A stretch of 8,669 nucleotides of DNA, from the NCBI GenBank assembly GCA_019242465.1, contig JAFAVL010000481.1, positions 1-8,669 on the forward strand. Reading direction: 5' to 3'. The first letter of the stretch is position 1. Every line of letters begins with the position of its first letter. Shown here piece after piece: positions 1 to 5,946 of the stretch. The notes under the pieces were generated by a model, which had not been told where the DNA came from, did not search any database, and saw nothing but the letters and a program-made list of their open reading frames with translations. A program made the position numbers and the translations under genes. The stretch is from Chroococcidiopsidaceae cyanobacterium CP_BM_RX_35 (GTDB taxonomy: Bacteria; Cyanobacteriota; Cyanobacteriia; Cyanobacteriales; Chroococcidiopsidaceae).

Positions 1-1
1 C

Positions 2-454
2 ATGGCTGGCGGTTCAAATTCCCAAGAGGGGCTTCAACTTTTACCGGCTTTGGTGACGCTAGGGAAGAACCCAGAAATTCAGCTGTGCCAGGTGTTTGCG
101 CCCTCTGAGCTAACACCTGACATGACTGTTATGGAACAAGCGCTTCACCAGCTAATCCGCCACTGCAACTTCGCAAGTTCGATAACTGCCGCTCCAGTCA
201 AAGCCAGTTCCGTCTCCGAAGGTGTAATTAACTTAGTTAAAACCGCCGATTTCGATGTCATCGTCTTAGGAGCCAGCCGTGAGGGATTGCTGGAGCAGAC
301 CATTAAAGGAAATATCCCTGAGGCGATCGCTACTCATGTAAAAAGCACTGTCATTCTTGTGCGCAGTCTGATTAATAAAGGAGTAGGGAGTAGCGCGAAG
401 TCCGAGCGGAGTACAAAGTCTGAGCGGAGGTTCCCTCCAATCGAAACTCTATAA
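2..454 (+). CDS. C-terminal UspA-like domain, probably of a ClC chloride channel (5' end outside window)
   Basis: The reading frame is open to the left edge, so this is the 3' end of a longer gene and the first ATG in view is probably internal. Residues 1-121 form a universal-stress-protein-like domain: it starts at a strand end with GGSNS, and near residues 87-97 has the motif VLGASREGLLEQ, followed by GNIPEAIA and the final strand STVILVRS. The glycine spacing departs from the classical G-x2-G-x9-G(S/T) ATP loop, so nucleotide binding is uncertain. In cyanobacteria this version of the domain is, from memory, typically the cytoplasmic tail of ClC chloride channels behind CBS domains; the channel itself is not visible, so that part is inference, and a USP-tailed antiporter is the alternative. 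Residues 122-150 (KSERSTKSERR and flanks) look like translated repeat DNA and not domain sequence. The gene converges on the monooxygenase-like gene with a 37-bp gap. Confidence 0.65.
   Translation: MAGGSNSQEGLQLLPALVTLGKNPEIQLCQVFAPSELTPDMTVMEQALHQLIRHCNFASSITAAPVKASSVSEGVINLVKTADFDVIVLGASREGLLEQTIKGNIPEAIATHVKSTVILVRSLINKGVGSSAKSERSTKSERRFPPIETL
380..438 (+). repeat. Compound short repeat inside the 3' end of the USP-domain gene
   Basis: Two perfect tandem heptamers GGAGTAG (380-393) are followed by two 14-bp near-identical units, AAGTCCGAGCGGAG (398-411) and AAGTCTGAGCGGAG (416-429), spaced by 18 bp. A small hairpin GGAGG-TTC-CCTCC (426-438) closes the block. The 18-bp period equals six codons, so the frame is kept and the units read as KSER twice. 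Similar heptamer repeats and GAGCGGAGG-type hairpins are dispersed in many cyanobacterial genomes; family assignment is from memory. Confidence 0.7.
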
Positions 455-455
455 G

Positions 456-473
456 AGAGGGAGTAGAGAGGGC
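456..473 (+). repeat. Purine-rich 18-mer, copy 1
   Basis: AGAGGGAGTAGAGAGGGC lies directly after the USP-domain stop codon. It matches a second copy at 7023-7040 in 16 of 18 positions, in the same orientation. The 3' end forms a weak GGGC-AAT-GCCC hairpin (470-480) with no T tract, so I do not call it a terminator. Confidence 0.5.
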
Positions 474-491
474 AATGCCCACGCCTTACCG

Positions 492-794
492 TCAGTACTG
501 TACCTCAACCTGATAAAGCGCGGGGTTGGCTTCGACTTTGAATGACGTCTTGCCACTACTCTCTTTGGGCTGAACCTGAGCCATTGCTGCCTGCCAGCTT
601 TCCGGGCTTTCCCAGTGAGCTACATTGATAAACTGAAACCGTGCATCTGAGTCGAGACTGCGGTGAAGCTTCGTGTCGATGAACCCTGGCTGGTTCTTCA
701 TCTGTTGGGCAGTCTCTTTCCACGTGCTGATGAACTCCTCTTCCTTGCCCTTAGGCACGACGAATACATTGATGAGTACTACAGATGATGACAT
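492..794 (-). CDS. Antibiotic biosynthesis monooxygenase (ABM) domain protein
   Basis: This 100-residue protein is a single small ferredoxin-like alpha+beta barrel domain of the ABM family (residues about 3-92). It opens with the strand VVLINVFVVPKGKEEEF, then has a helix with W25 and Q30-Q31, the loop QPGFIDTKLHRS (35-46) and the strand FQFINVAHWESPESW (53-67), which are the family landmarks. Members include small cofactor-free oxygenases and heme-degrading IsdG-like enzymes, normally dimeric and cytoplasmic. No substrate can be deduced, and many cyanobacterial members are uncharacterised. The ATG start is supported by a strong Shine-Dalgarno sequence at 801-808. It is the last of three same-strand genes, 47 bp after the NblB-like gene, so it may be cotranscribed, but its own strong site suggests independent translation. 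Confidence 0.85.
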   Translation of the reverse strand: MSSSVVLINVFVVPKGKEEEFISTWKETAQQMKNQPGFIDTKLHRSLDSDARFQFINVAHWESPESWQAAMAQVQPKESSGKTSFKVEANPALYQVEVQY

Positions 795-800
795 TTATAC

Positions 801-808
801 TCCTCCTC
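801..808 (-). promoter_or_regulatory. Strong ribosome binding site of the ABM gene
   Basis: On the minus strand GAGGAGGA ends 6 nt before the ATG at 794. It is the longest Shine-Dalgarno match in the window and fixes the start of the ABM gene. Confidence 0.8.
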
Positions 809-841
809 ACTAAAAGTGTTACTTGAGTATTCCCCTACTCT

Positions 842-1507
842 CTACTTCCTTTCTAGACAGGCTTTGGCTTCTCGAGATACTGCTTCTACTTCATCATTTG
901 CTAGAGCTAAGAGTGTAGAGTGAGCTTCAGAGCCACCTAGGCGATTTAAGGCTTGTACCAATCTGTAGCGAATTTGCCAATCTGGGTTGGTTGCATAGGG
1001 AACTAAAAGCGGAACTGCTTGCATGTCACCTAACTCACCGAGAGAACTGATAGCGGCTGTTTGGATCAGGTCATTCTCTGTCGTCAGCGCCTGTTGCAGA
1101 AGTTCAAACGCTCGCGGCTCACCTAACTCCCCTAAGGTGGCAACGATGCTGAACTTGACCAACCACTCGGGAGTGGTGTGGTAGAGTTGCTGCAAGTCTT
1201 CAAACGCTTCTGTTAGTTTCAGCCCCCCCAGGCAGTCTGCTGCTGCTGCCTGCACATCTGGTTCGGGGTCATTAAGGCAATCGCGCAATACACTTAAAGC
1301 CGTTGGTAAATCCTGTCCGCCTAGAGTGTCTAATTGACTAACGGCAGAGTAGCGGACGCGGGCATTAGGATCAGCAATCGCAGTTTGAACTAGCTCAAAC
1401 GCAACCGCAGGTTCTTCCAGTTGGCGGATTTGATTTACGGCTCGCAGGCGGGTACCTAAATCTTCCGAACTCAGCAATTCCTTAACAGACTCAGGGGTCG
1501 TACTCAT
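842..1507 (-). CDS. nblB: HEAT-repeat protein resembling phycobilisome degradation protein NblB
   Basis: The 221-residue protein is almost wholly made of HEAT-like helical repeats. Recognisable units fall near residues 15-30, 46-63 (DPNARVRYSAVSQLDTLG), 80-96, 114-129, 145-160 (ends LGELG), 175-191 and 208-220, with a period of roughly 31-34 residues. No signal peptide or membrane segment is seen, so it should be soluble. Length and the stretches DPEPDVQAAAAD and AFEDLQQLYHTTPEWL fit, from memory, cyanobacterial NblB. NblB is related to the CpcE/CpcF bilin lyases, binds chlorophyll or bilin intermediates, and is needed with NblA for antenna breakdown under nutrient stress in some species. A generic HEAT-repeat scaffold is the alternative. 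No strong Shine-Dalgarno precedes the ATG. The CBS gene ends 21 bp upstream on the same strand, indicating a shared transcript and possibly coupled translation. No nblA is present here. Confidence 0.75.
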   Translation of the reverse strand: MSTTPESVKELLSSEDLGTRLRAVNQIRQLEEPAVAFELVQTAIADPNARVRYSAVSQLDTLGGQDLPTALSVLRDCLNDPEPDVQAAAADCLGGLKLTEAFEDLQQLYHTTPEWLVKFSIVATLGELGEPRAFELLQQALTTENDLIQTAAISSLGELGDMQAVPLLVPYATNPDWQIRYRLVQALNRLGGSEAHSTLLALANDEVEAVSREAKACLERK

Positions 1508-1528
1508 AATTTGCTTTTTACTTGTCTA

Positions 1529-1993
1529 TTACTCTTGACTTGCTGCCATTGCCCGAATAATGTCTCCTCGGGTAAGGATACCGATGACATGCCCGGTGGC
1601 GTCGAGAACTGGCAAGCGGTGAACTTTGCGCTCGTGCATCAATTGGGCAGCATCTTTTAAAGGCTTGTCAGGGACAACAGTGAGTGGTTCTTGACTCATG
1701 ACTTCCCCAACGGTTTGCCCCAGCGCCTTATGGATGTCACGCTCGTAAGCGGCAGGATTTTTTAAAAAGATGACGCTGTCAAGAAACATGACGTAAGCCG
1801 GAGGAGTGACTCCAGTTTCCTGCCACATCAGGTCGGTTTCAGAAATGATGCCTACCAATTGACCAGCATCGTCTACAACAGGAAGACCGCTGATGTGCTG
1901 CTCTGCCAGAATCTGGATAGCTTCCTTGAGAGGCGTTTGGGGTCGCACAACGATTGGGTCGCGGCTCATGGCGTCAGCAACGGTTTTGGGCAT
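1529..1993 (-). CDS. Protein with two CBS domains
   Basis: This 154-residue protein is a stand-alone Bateman module. CBS1 spans about residues 3-60 (VADAMSRDPIVV, then HISGLPVVDDAGQLVGIISETDL) and CBS2 about 94-150 (VGEVMSQEPLTVV, then HRLPVLDATGHVIGILTRGDI). Both end in the SETD/TRGD loop that commonly contacts the ribose of adenine nucleotides, so binding of AMP, ATP or a related ligand is likely but unproven. The linker 61-92, with PPAYVMFLDSVIFL, is hydrophobic and recurs in cyanobacterial members of this type. No catalytic domain is fused, so it probably acts as a ligand-sensing regulator of a partner not identifiable here. It is the first gene of the likely CBS-nblB unit. Only a weak GAAG-like site sits right beside the ATG. 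Confidence 0.88.
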   Translation of the reverse strand: MPKTVADAMSRDPIVVRPQTPLKEAIQILAEQHISGLPVVDDAGQLVGIISETDLMWQETGVTPPAYVMFLDSVIFLKNPAAYERDIHKALGQTVGEVMSQEPLTVVPDKPLKDAAQLMHERKVHRLPVLDATGHVIGILTRGDIIRAMAASQE

Positions 1994-2104
1994 CTTCAGC
2001 TAATATCTCTGTTTGAAGTTCTCCACAACTCATTGTAGGAAATTGCAGGGAACGACTGAGTGGGGTTGATAAAAAAGTATTGATTTAGGACTGAACGATT
2101 CATC

Positions 2105-2157
2105 GCTCAAAGGTCAGCCGGAGTAGAACTCCGGCTGCTGCTTTGAGCAAGCTCAAA
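2105..2157 (-). terminator. Nested hairpin after the SLH gene, possible terminator or 3' stabiliser
   Basis: An inner 9-bp stem (CAGCCGGAG 2115-2123 with CTCCGGCTG 2129-2137, 5-nt loop) sits within an outer 8-bp stem (GCTCAAAG 2105-2112 with CTTTGAGC 2141-2148). A third heptamer, GCTCAAA at 2151-2157, can also pair with TTTGAGC at 2142-2148, so two alternative structures compete. On the minus strand the structure begins a few bases after the SLH stop codon. No T tract follows directly; a run of six T lies about 28 nt further on (2071-2076). Intrinsic termination is therefore possible but not textbook. It also lies upstream of the CBS gene and may isolate the two genes. Confidence 0.6.
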
Positions 2158-2160
2158 ATT

Positions 2161-3642
2161 CTAAGGACTGGCAGAACTTGTAGGTGAGGGTGATACAGTT
2201 GCTGGCTGGCTCTGTTGACTCTTGATTTGCAATACGTCTTTGGCAGATAGCCCCTCACTCTGGCTACCGAAATACCACAAACAGGCTGCCGCCTCTGCCC
2301 GAGTCACGGGTTTTTGAGGTTGAAATAAAGTGGTATAGCCGAATACGCGACGAATGTTTGAGCGATCGCCATTCTGGAAATCTGCCAGTATGGCCTTTAA
2401 CGCCAAGGGGTTAATTCTAGCTGCATCTTGGAAGCCCCAAGTTTGCTTAACCGCATCTACGGAAGCATTTGGCAGAGCTTGATGGGTATCTAGAGGCACT
2501 TTCTGGAGAATCATCTGCTCCCGCGTCAGGGGTGCATCGGGATGAAACAAAACTGCTGTGTCAACTCCAGAGAGAGAGCTAGGAATTAAACCAGCCTCAG
2601 CTAATCCCTGAATCATCGGAAAATCTGGATCGGTTGCTGGCACGTCTTGGAAAGCAGGTCGATCTGTGGGAGATGCCGCATGGATTTGCTGGGCTGGGGT
2701 AGTGGAATTAATTATATTGTTGGCGGTGAACAACCAACGAGCGTATTCGCGACGGCTGATAATTTTATTGGGGTCAAACTGGGTTCCTGTAGCAGATTTG
2801 TTACTTTTATCAGTAGCATTCAGCGGCAAGGCACCTAGTTTTGCGAGGTCACTAACGTATTGGCGATACTCTGAGGGAACTTGATTTATATCTGTGAAGT
2901 TGCTGTCCCCAACGGCAGCTGGCTGAGGCTCAGGTGTTGGGGATGGTTGAGCAGCAGTAACAGTTGGGGTTGTTACACTTGCAGAATTGCTCGCGCTTGG
3001 TTGCGGGGTAGCAGTGGCTGTCGAAGTTGGTGCTGTTGCAACTTCACTATGACCATACTGAATCACAAATGTAGTGGCTGCTAAATCCTGCTTGGTTGCT
3101 GGTTGACTGAGTGAGGGTGTGGAGCTGAAAGGAGTTGGTTGCGGTTGAATCGAAACACTCACCTGTAGATTATTCCGACGCGCCTCAATCGTGCTACTAC
3201 CAGCAGCAGTCGGCTGGCTTAATATCTGCCAGTTGTTTGTTTGAAACTGCTTTTGGTAAAAGTTTTCAATTAAATTACTGGGGTCAGGACTAACCCAACG
3301 AATTAGTTTACTGTCCCCAGCAATCGATGGACTAGCAGATTGCCCTTGAGGTTGGGTGGTTGGTTGGGTAACAACTTCCTGTAGCTGGGCATTAGGATAA
3401 ATTGGGATTTCAGCTGGGAAGTTCGCTGGTAATTGAACTATGGTCTTGTTTGGTTGGAGACTGCCTGTAGGACCCAATATAGCTGGGTTATCTTTCAGCC
3501 TAGGATCGGCAGCAAAGGCTTGCTCAAGGTTTTTGCTAATTGGACTGTTAGCGCAGGCAGTCAGAGAAGTCAGCAAAGCAGCTAGACTAACCAGCCTAGC
3601 AGCATGTCTATATAGCACAGCAAATGAAGAAATAAGTATCAA
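2161..3642 (-). CDS. SLH-domain lipoprotein
   Basis: The N-terminus has a short basic part (YRHAAR), a hydrophobic stretch (LVSLAALLTSLTA) and a lipobox L-T-A-C with Cys at residue 30 of the longest frame, so it is predicted to be exported and lipidated. Residues about 70-195 form a folded region with PAEIPIYPNA and a stretch like substrate-independent periplasmic modules; I cannot name the fold. Residues 196-244 are a Thr/Ser/Pro/Ala-rich linker. Three S-layer homology-like repeats follow near 248-307 (ends in ISRREYARWLF), 328-382 (FQDVP, LTREQMI) and 404-459 (FQDAARINPLA, VTRAEAAACLWYF), then a second Ser/Pro tail. SLH repeats bind peptidoglycan-linked polymers. There is no ATG before the lipobox. 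The longest start is TTG at 3642, two codons after a stop. GTG at 3618 gives a compact 22-residue lipoprotein signal up to the Cys and seems at least as likely; neither has a clear ribosome site. Confidence 0.85.
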   Translation of the reverse strand: MILISSFAVLYRHAARLVSLAALLTSLTACANSPISKNLEQAFAADPRLKDNPAILGPTGSLQPNKTIVQLPANFPAEIPIYPNAQLQEVVTQPTTQPQGQSASPSIAGDSKLIRWVSPDPSNLIENFYQKQFQTNNWQILSQPTAAGSSTIEARRNNLQVSVSIQPQPTPFSSTPSLSQPATKQDLAATTFVIQYGHSEVATAPTSTATATPQPSASNSASVTTPTVTAAQPSPTPEPQPAAVGDSNFTDINQVPSEYRQYVSDLAKLGALPLNATDKSNKSATGTQFDPNKIISRREYARWLFTANNIINSTTPAQQIHAASPTDRPAFQDVPATDPDFPMIQGLAEAGLIPSSLSGVDTAVLFHPDAPLTREQMILQKVPLDTHQALPNASVDAVKQTWGFQDAARINPLALKAILADFQNGDRSNIRRVFGYTTLFQPQKPVTRAEAAACLWYFGSQSEGLSAKDVLQIKSQQSQPATVSPSPTSSASP

Positions 3643-3813
3643 TTTCTACGCTAGCGCACTTTTCCTCTGCTCCCCCTGCTCTCTTCAATCAAGGGGAGTT
3701 TCTAAAATCTAAAAAAGATATTAAATTAAAGAGGAATAACTCCATTAGCAGTAGTCAATTAATCCAACTTGCCTTACAGCCTTACTTGTTTGTTCCCCTG
3801 CTGAGAAGATTGC
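3643..3813. promoter_or_regulatory. Divergent intergenic region between the SLH gene and sasA
   Basis: These 171 bp must hold the start signals for both divergent genes. An A/T-rich core (about 3700-3732) contains TAAAAT (plus, 3703-3708), a five-of-six match to the -10 consensus, and TTTAAT/TAATAT on the minus strand, but no convincing -35 element pairs with them. GGAGTT (3695-3700) and AACTCC near 3738-3743 bracket the core as a 6-bp inverted repeat. The assignment rests mainly on gene orientation. Confidence 0.35.
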
Positions 3814-4995
3814 ATGCAGGTTTATCCTGAAAAACTACCTCAACCTGAAGCGCAACTACAGATGTTACTGTTTGTGGATGAACGTCCGAGTTCTCGACAA
3901 CAGGTTGAGCGCATTCGTCATTACCTGAAAGAGCTACAGGCTGATTACCAGTTCGACCTTCAAATTGTAGATGTCGGGGAGCAGCCATATTTAGCGGAAC
4001 ACTTTAAGTTAGTAGCAACTCCTGCTTTAATCAAAATTTATCCTGAGCCTCGGCAAACTCTAGCTGGGAACAACTTGATTGCCCAATTGGAAAATTGGTG
4101 GCCTCGCTGGCAAAACGCTATAGAAACTAACTTAAAATTGGCTGACAGGTTGTCAGAAATAGACAAAGGTCATCGCGTTTCTACATCCGATCCAATCCGT
4201 TCCGTTGCCGATTCTGCCGAACTCATTCGACTTACAGACGAGGTTTTTCGCTTCAAACAAGAAAAAGAAAAACTGCTTGAACAGTTGCAGTTTAAAGACC
4301 GAGTCATTGCTATGTTGGCGCACGATCTCCGCAATCCCCTCACAGCTATTTCTATCGCCGTCGAAACTCTGGAATCGAACTACAAGCCTGAGTCAAGTCA
4401 TGTTTCGCGGATGACTCCTGCTTTAGCAATGCAGTTATTTAAACAAGCTCGTACCCAAACTCGGACAATCGAACGAATGATTGCAGGTTTACTTCAGGTA
4501 GACTGTGGTCATAATGCCCATTTGCACATTCAACCTCAAAAGTTGGAACTAGGACCACTCTGTGAAGATGCAATTGAGCAGTTGAGTAGTCGCTTTCATG
4601 CCAAAGCTCAACGCTTAGAAACAGATATTCCCAAAGACCTACCTTATGTCTATGGCGATCCCCAAAAGGTACATCAGGTACTAATGAATCTGTTAGACAA
4701 TGCGAGCAAGTATACTCCTGAAGGTGGCTCCATTCGTCTTTCTACTCTCCATCGCACTACTCAAAAAATTCAGGTTAGTGTTTGCGACACTGGTCCTGGT
4801 ATTCCTGAAGACTATCGAGATTGCATTTTTGCAGACGGCTTTCGCCTCCAACGGGATAAAGCTCAAGAAGGCTATGGCATTGGTCTTTCTCTATGCCAAC
4901 GGATTATCCGAGCACATTATGGTCAAATCTGGGTCGATCATTCTCCCAGTGGTGGTAGCTGCTTTCACTTCACGCTACCAGTTTATCCAAGATAA
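3814..4995 (+). CDS. sasA: Adaptive-response sensory histidine kinase SasA (circadian clock output)
   Basis: The 393-residue protein carries an N-terminal KaiB-like thioredoxin-fold domain (about 14-100: [21 protein letters not shown], then [12 protein letters not shown]), a linker with a coiled-coil-like segment (138-160), and a histidine kinase core. The phosphoacceptor is His170 in AHDLRNPLT. The ATPase domain shows the N box NLLDNASKY (292-300), the G1 box DTGPGIPE (325-332) and the G2 box YGIGLSL (354-360). No transmembrane segment is present. In the known system the KaiB-like domain binds KaiC, the kinase autophosphorylates, and it passes phosphate to the response regulator RpaA to drive circadian transcription. 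Neither kai genes nor rpaA are in the window. GAGAAG at 3803-3808, 5 nt before the ATG, supports the start. All catalytic boxes are intact; the gene stands alone on its strand, so it likely has its own promoter. Confidence 0.95.
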   Translation: MQVYPEKLPQPEAQLQMLLFVDERPSSRQQVERIRHYLKELQADYQFDLQIVDVGEQPYLAEHFKLVATPALIKIYPEPRQTLAGNNLIAQLENWWPRWQNAIETNLKLADRLSEIDKGHRVSTSDPIRSVADSAELIRLTDEVFRFKQEKEKLLEQLQFKDRVIAMLAHDLRNPLTAISIAVETLESNYKPESSHVSRMTPALAMQLFKQARTQTRTIERMIAGLLQVDCGHNAHLHIQPQKLELGPLCEDAIEQLSSRFHAKAQRLETDIPKDLPYVYGDPQKVHQVLMNLLDNASKYTPEGGSIRLSTLHRTTQKIQVSVCDTGPGIPEDYRDCIFADGFRLQRDKAQEGYGIGLSLCQRIIRAHYGQIWVDHSPSGGSCFHFTLPVYPR

Positions 4996-4996
4996 A

Positions 4997-5410
4997 TTAA
5001 GCACTCTGGCGTAGGGCAGTAATAATTTGCTCATTAGCTGGCGGAAAAGGGTATTGGTCAAGCTCTGCCACTGTTACCCAGCGCACCTGATCACATTCGA
5101 GTGGTAGTGGCAAACCCGAAAGATGACGGCAGTGATGAACAATCAGGGTAACGTGCAGGTGGGAGTATGTATGTTCAACATCAATAAGATGTTTACCTAC
5201 TTCAACTTCAATTCCTAGCTCCTCCCAGATCTCCCTTTTTATGCAATTTTTGATGGTTTCGCCACTCTCAATCTTGCCACCAGGAAACTCCCACAAGCCG
5301 CCTAAAGGGCTGACTGGGCGTCGGCGATCAATTAAAACCTGCTTTTGGTCGTTCCAAATGACAGCGACGCCAATGATTTTGTGGGGAGTGGGAGAGGTGA
5401 TTTCACCCAT
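4997..5410 (-). CDS. mutT: MutT-like Nudix hydrolase (probable 8-oxo-dGTP diphosphatase)
   Basis: The 137-residue protein contains a complete Nudix box G-x5-E-x7-REUxEExGU from Gly45 to Ile67, with metal-binding Glu60, Glu63 and Glu64. The preceding LWEFPGGKIESGET is the pattern of MutT proteins, which hydrolyse oxidised nucleoside triphosphates such as 8-oxo-dGTP and so prevent mutation; length is close to E. coli MutT. Other nucleotide substrates are possible, as Nudix specificity is hard to read from sequence. The ATG has no recognisable Shine-Dalgarno, but the DUF760 gene ends only 18 bp upstream on the same strand, so translation may depend on the upstream cistron. Its TAA is 1 bp from the stop of the convergent sasA, leaving no room for a terminator between them. 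Confidence 0.88.
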   Translation of the reverse strand: MGEITSPTPHKIIGVAVIWNDQKQVLIDRRRPVSPLGGLWEFPGGKIESGETIKNCIKREIWEELGIEVEVGKHLIDVEHTYSHLHVTLIVHHCRHLSGLPLPLECDQVRWVTVAELDQYPFPPANEQIITALRQSA

Positions 5411-5428
5411 GAAGAGGAGGGGTGAGGG

Positions 5429-5779
5429 CTAAAACGACTCTTGTTCGGAGGATTTAACCTCAGCTGACTGCAAAGACTTTTCAAAGCCCATTCGCTGCTC
5501 AGCATTTCTTAAGAAATATCCACTGACCATTGCAGAAGCCAAAAGGCGACCTAGATTCTCGCGGTTTGTAGTGACGCTTACGTTAAAGTGTTCCGCAGGC
5601 AGATTACCCAACAACCCCACAATATTACGCTCCATCACCTGAAAGACTTCCGCTGAAGCGGGTCTAGATAGCTGCGTAACTGCCTCTGGGCTTAAAGATT
5701 GGACATATTGCCACAACGGGTTAACGGTTTCTGACTGACCTTCAAAGAATTCTGAGACTTGGTTAGGTGTGTTGCTCAC
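5429..5779 (-). CDS. DUF760 family protein
   Basis: This 116-residue protein has a DUF760 domain over about residues 20-97, with the conserved run SPEAVTQLSRPASAEVFQVM, then ERNIVGLLG, LPAEHFNV and the terminal TTNRENLGRLLASAMVSGYFLRNAEQRM. The family is widespread in cyanobacteria and plant plastids and has no firmly established biochemical role that I know of. It is predicted soluble with mostly helical content and a variable charged C-terminus. The GTG start is decided by a good GGAGG site 6 nt upstream. The gene is the promoter-proximal member of a probable operon with the MutT-like gene, preceded by a 167-bp gap rich in inverted repeats. Confidence 0.9.
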   Translation of the reverse strand: MSNTPNQVSEFFEGQSETVNPLWQYVQSLSPEAVTQLSRPASAEVFQVMERNIVGLLGNLPAEHFNVSVTTNRENLGRLLASAMVSGYFLRNAEQRMGFEKSLQSAEVKSSEQESF

Positions 5780-5785
5780 TTTTTG

Positions 5786-5790
5786 CCTCC
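5786..5790 (-). promoter_or_regulatory. Ribosome binding site fixing the GTG start of the DUF760 gene
   Basis: GGAGG on the minus strand is followed by CAAAAA and then GTG at 5779. An ATG overlaps the upstream edge (ATGGAGG) but is out of frame and reaches a stop after nine codons, so GTG is preferred. Confidence 0.75.
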
Positions 5791-5793
5791 ATT

Positions 5794-5832
5794 AGCTCAT
5801 TAGACTTCCGATTATTAACTCGGATATGAGCT
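5794..5832 (-). promoter_or_regulatory. Inverted repeat in the DUF760 leader
   Basis: AGCTCAT (5794-5800) and ATGAGCT (5826-5832) are perfect 7-bp complements. Inside them TCCGA (5807-5811) and TCGGA (5820-5824) pair over an 8-nt loop. On the minus-strand transcript the structure ends 3 nt before the GGAGG site of the DUF760 gene, so folding could affect ribosome access. No known riboswitch family was recognised. Confidence 0.4.
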
Positions 5833-5842
5833 GCCTGTAATT

Positions 5843-5865
5843 GCCAAGGTAAAGCTTGGCTTTTT
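5843..5865 (+). terminator. Rho-independent-type hairpin with T tract, plus strand
   Basis: GCCAAG (5843-5848) pairs with CTTGGC (5855-5860) over a 6-nt loop and is followed at once by TTTTT (5861-5865). The T tract is on the plus strand only, while both flanking genes are on the minus strand; read from the minus strand the hairpin follows an A run and has no T tract. It would stop a plus-strand transcript before it ran antisense into the sigma factor gene. Confidence 0.55.
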
Positions 5866-5910
5866 ATCTATCTGTAAACCAATTTAACAAGATATTCTAG
5901 CTTTGAAGTC

Positions 5911-5946
5911 GGTGAAACCGTACCGCAATTAGCGGGTTGTATCACC
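5911..5946 (-). terminator. Imperfect inverted repeat abutting the sigma factor stop codon
   Basis: GGTGA (5911-5915) and TCACC (5942-5946) enclose a smaller CCGC-AATTA-GCGG hairpin (5923-5935). On the minus strand it begins directly after the sigma gene's TGA. No T tract follows, so it may be a weak terminator or a 3'-end stabilising structure. Confidence 0.35.

Noticed and set aside
470..480. GGGC-AAT-GCCC as terminator of the convergent USP-domain and ABM genes
   Set aside because: Only 4 bp of stem and no T tract on either strand.
2647..3084. Three plus-strand open frames inside the SLH gene
   Set aside because: They mirror the low-complexity Thr/Pro/Ala-rich part of the SLH protein and show no protein-like motifs or start signals.
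3440..3712. 90-codon plus-strand open frame across the SLH gene start
   Set aside because: It is antisense to the lipoprotein signal peptide region, which explains its hydrophobic look; no ribosome binding site.
3782..3988. 68-codon minus-strand frame over the sasA start
   Set aside because: It is antisense to the KaiB-like domain, with no motif or start signal.
4700..5014. 104-codon plus-strand frame overlapping the sasA 3' end
   Set aside because: sasA carries intact kinase boxes in its own frame; this frame is a shifted reading of them.
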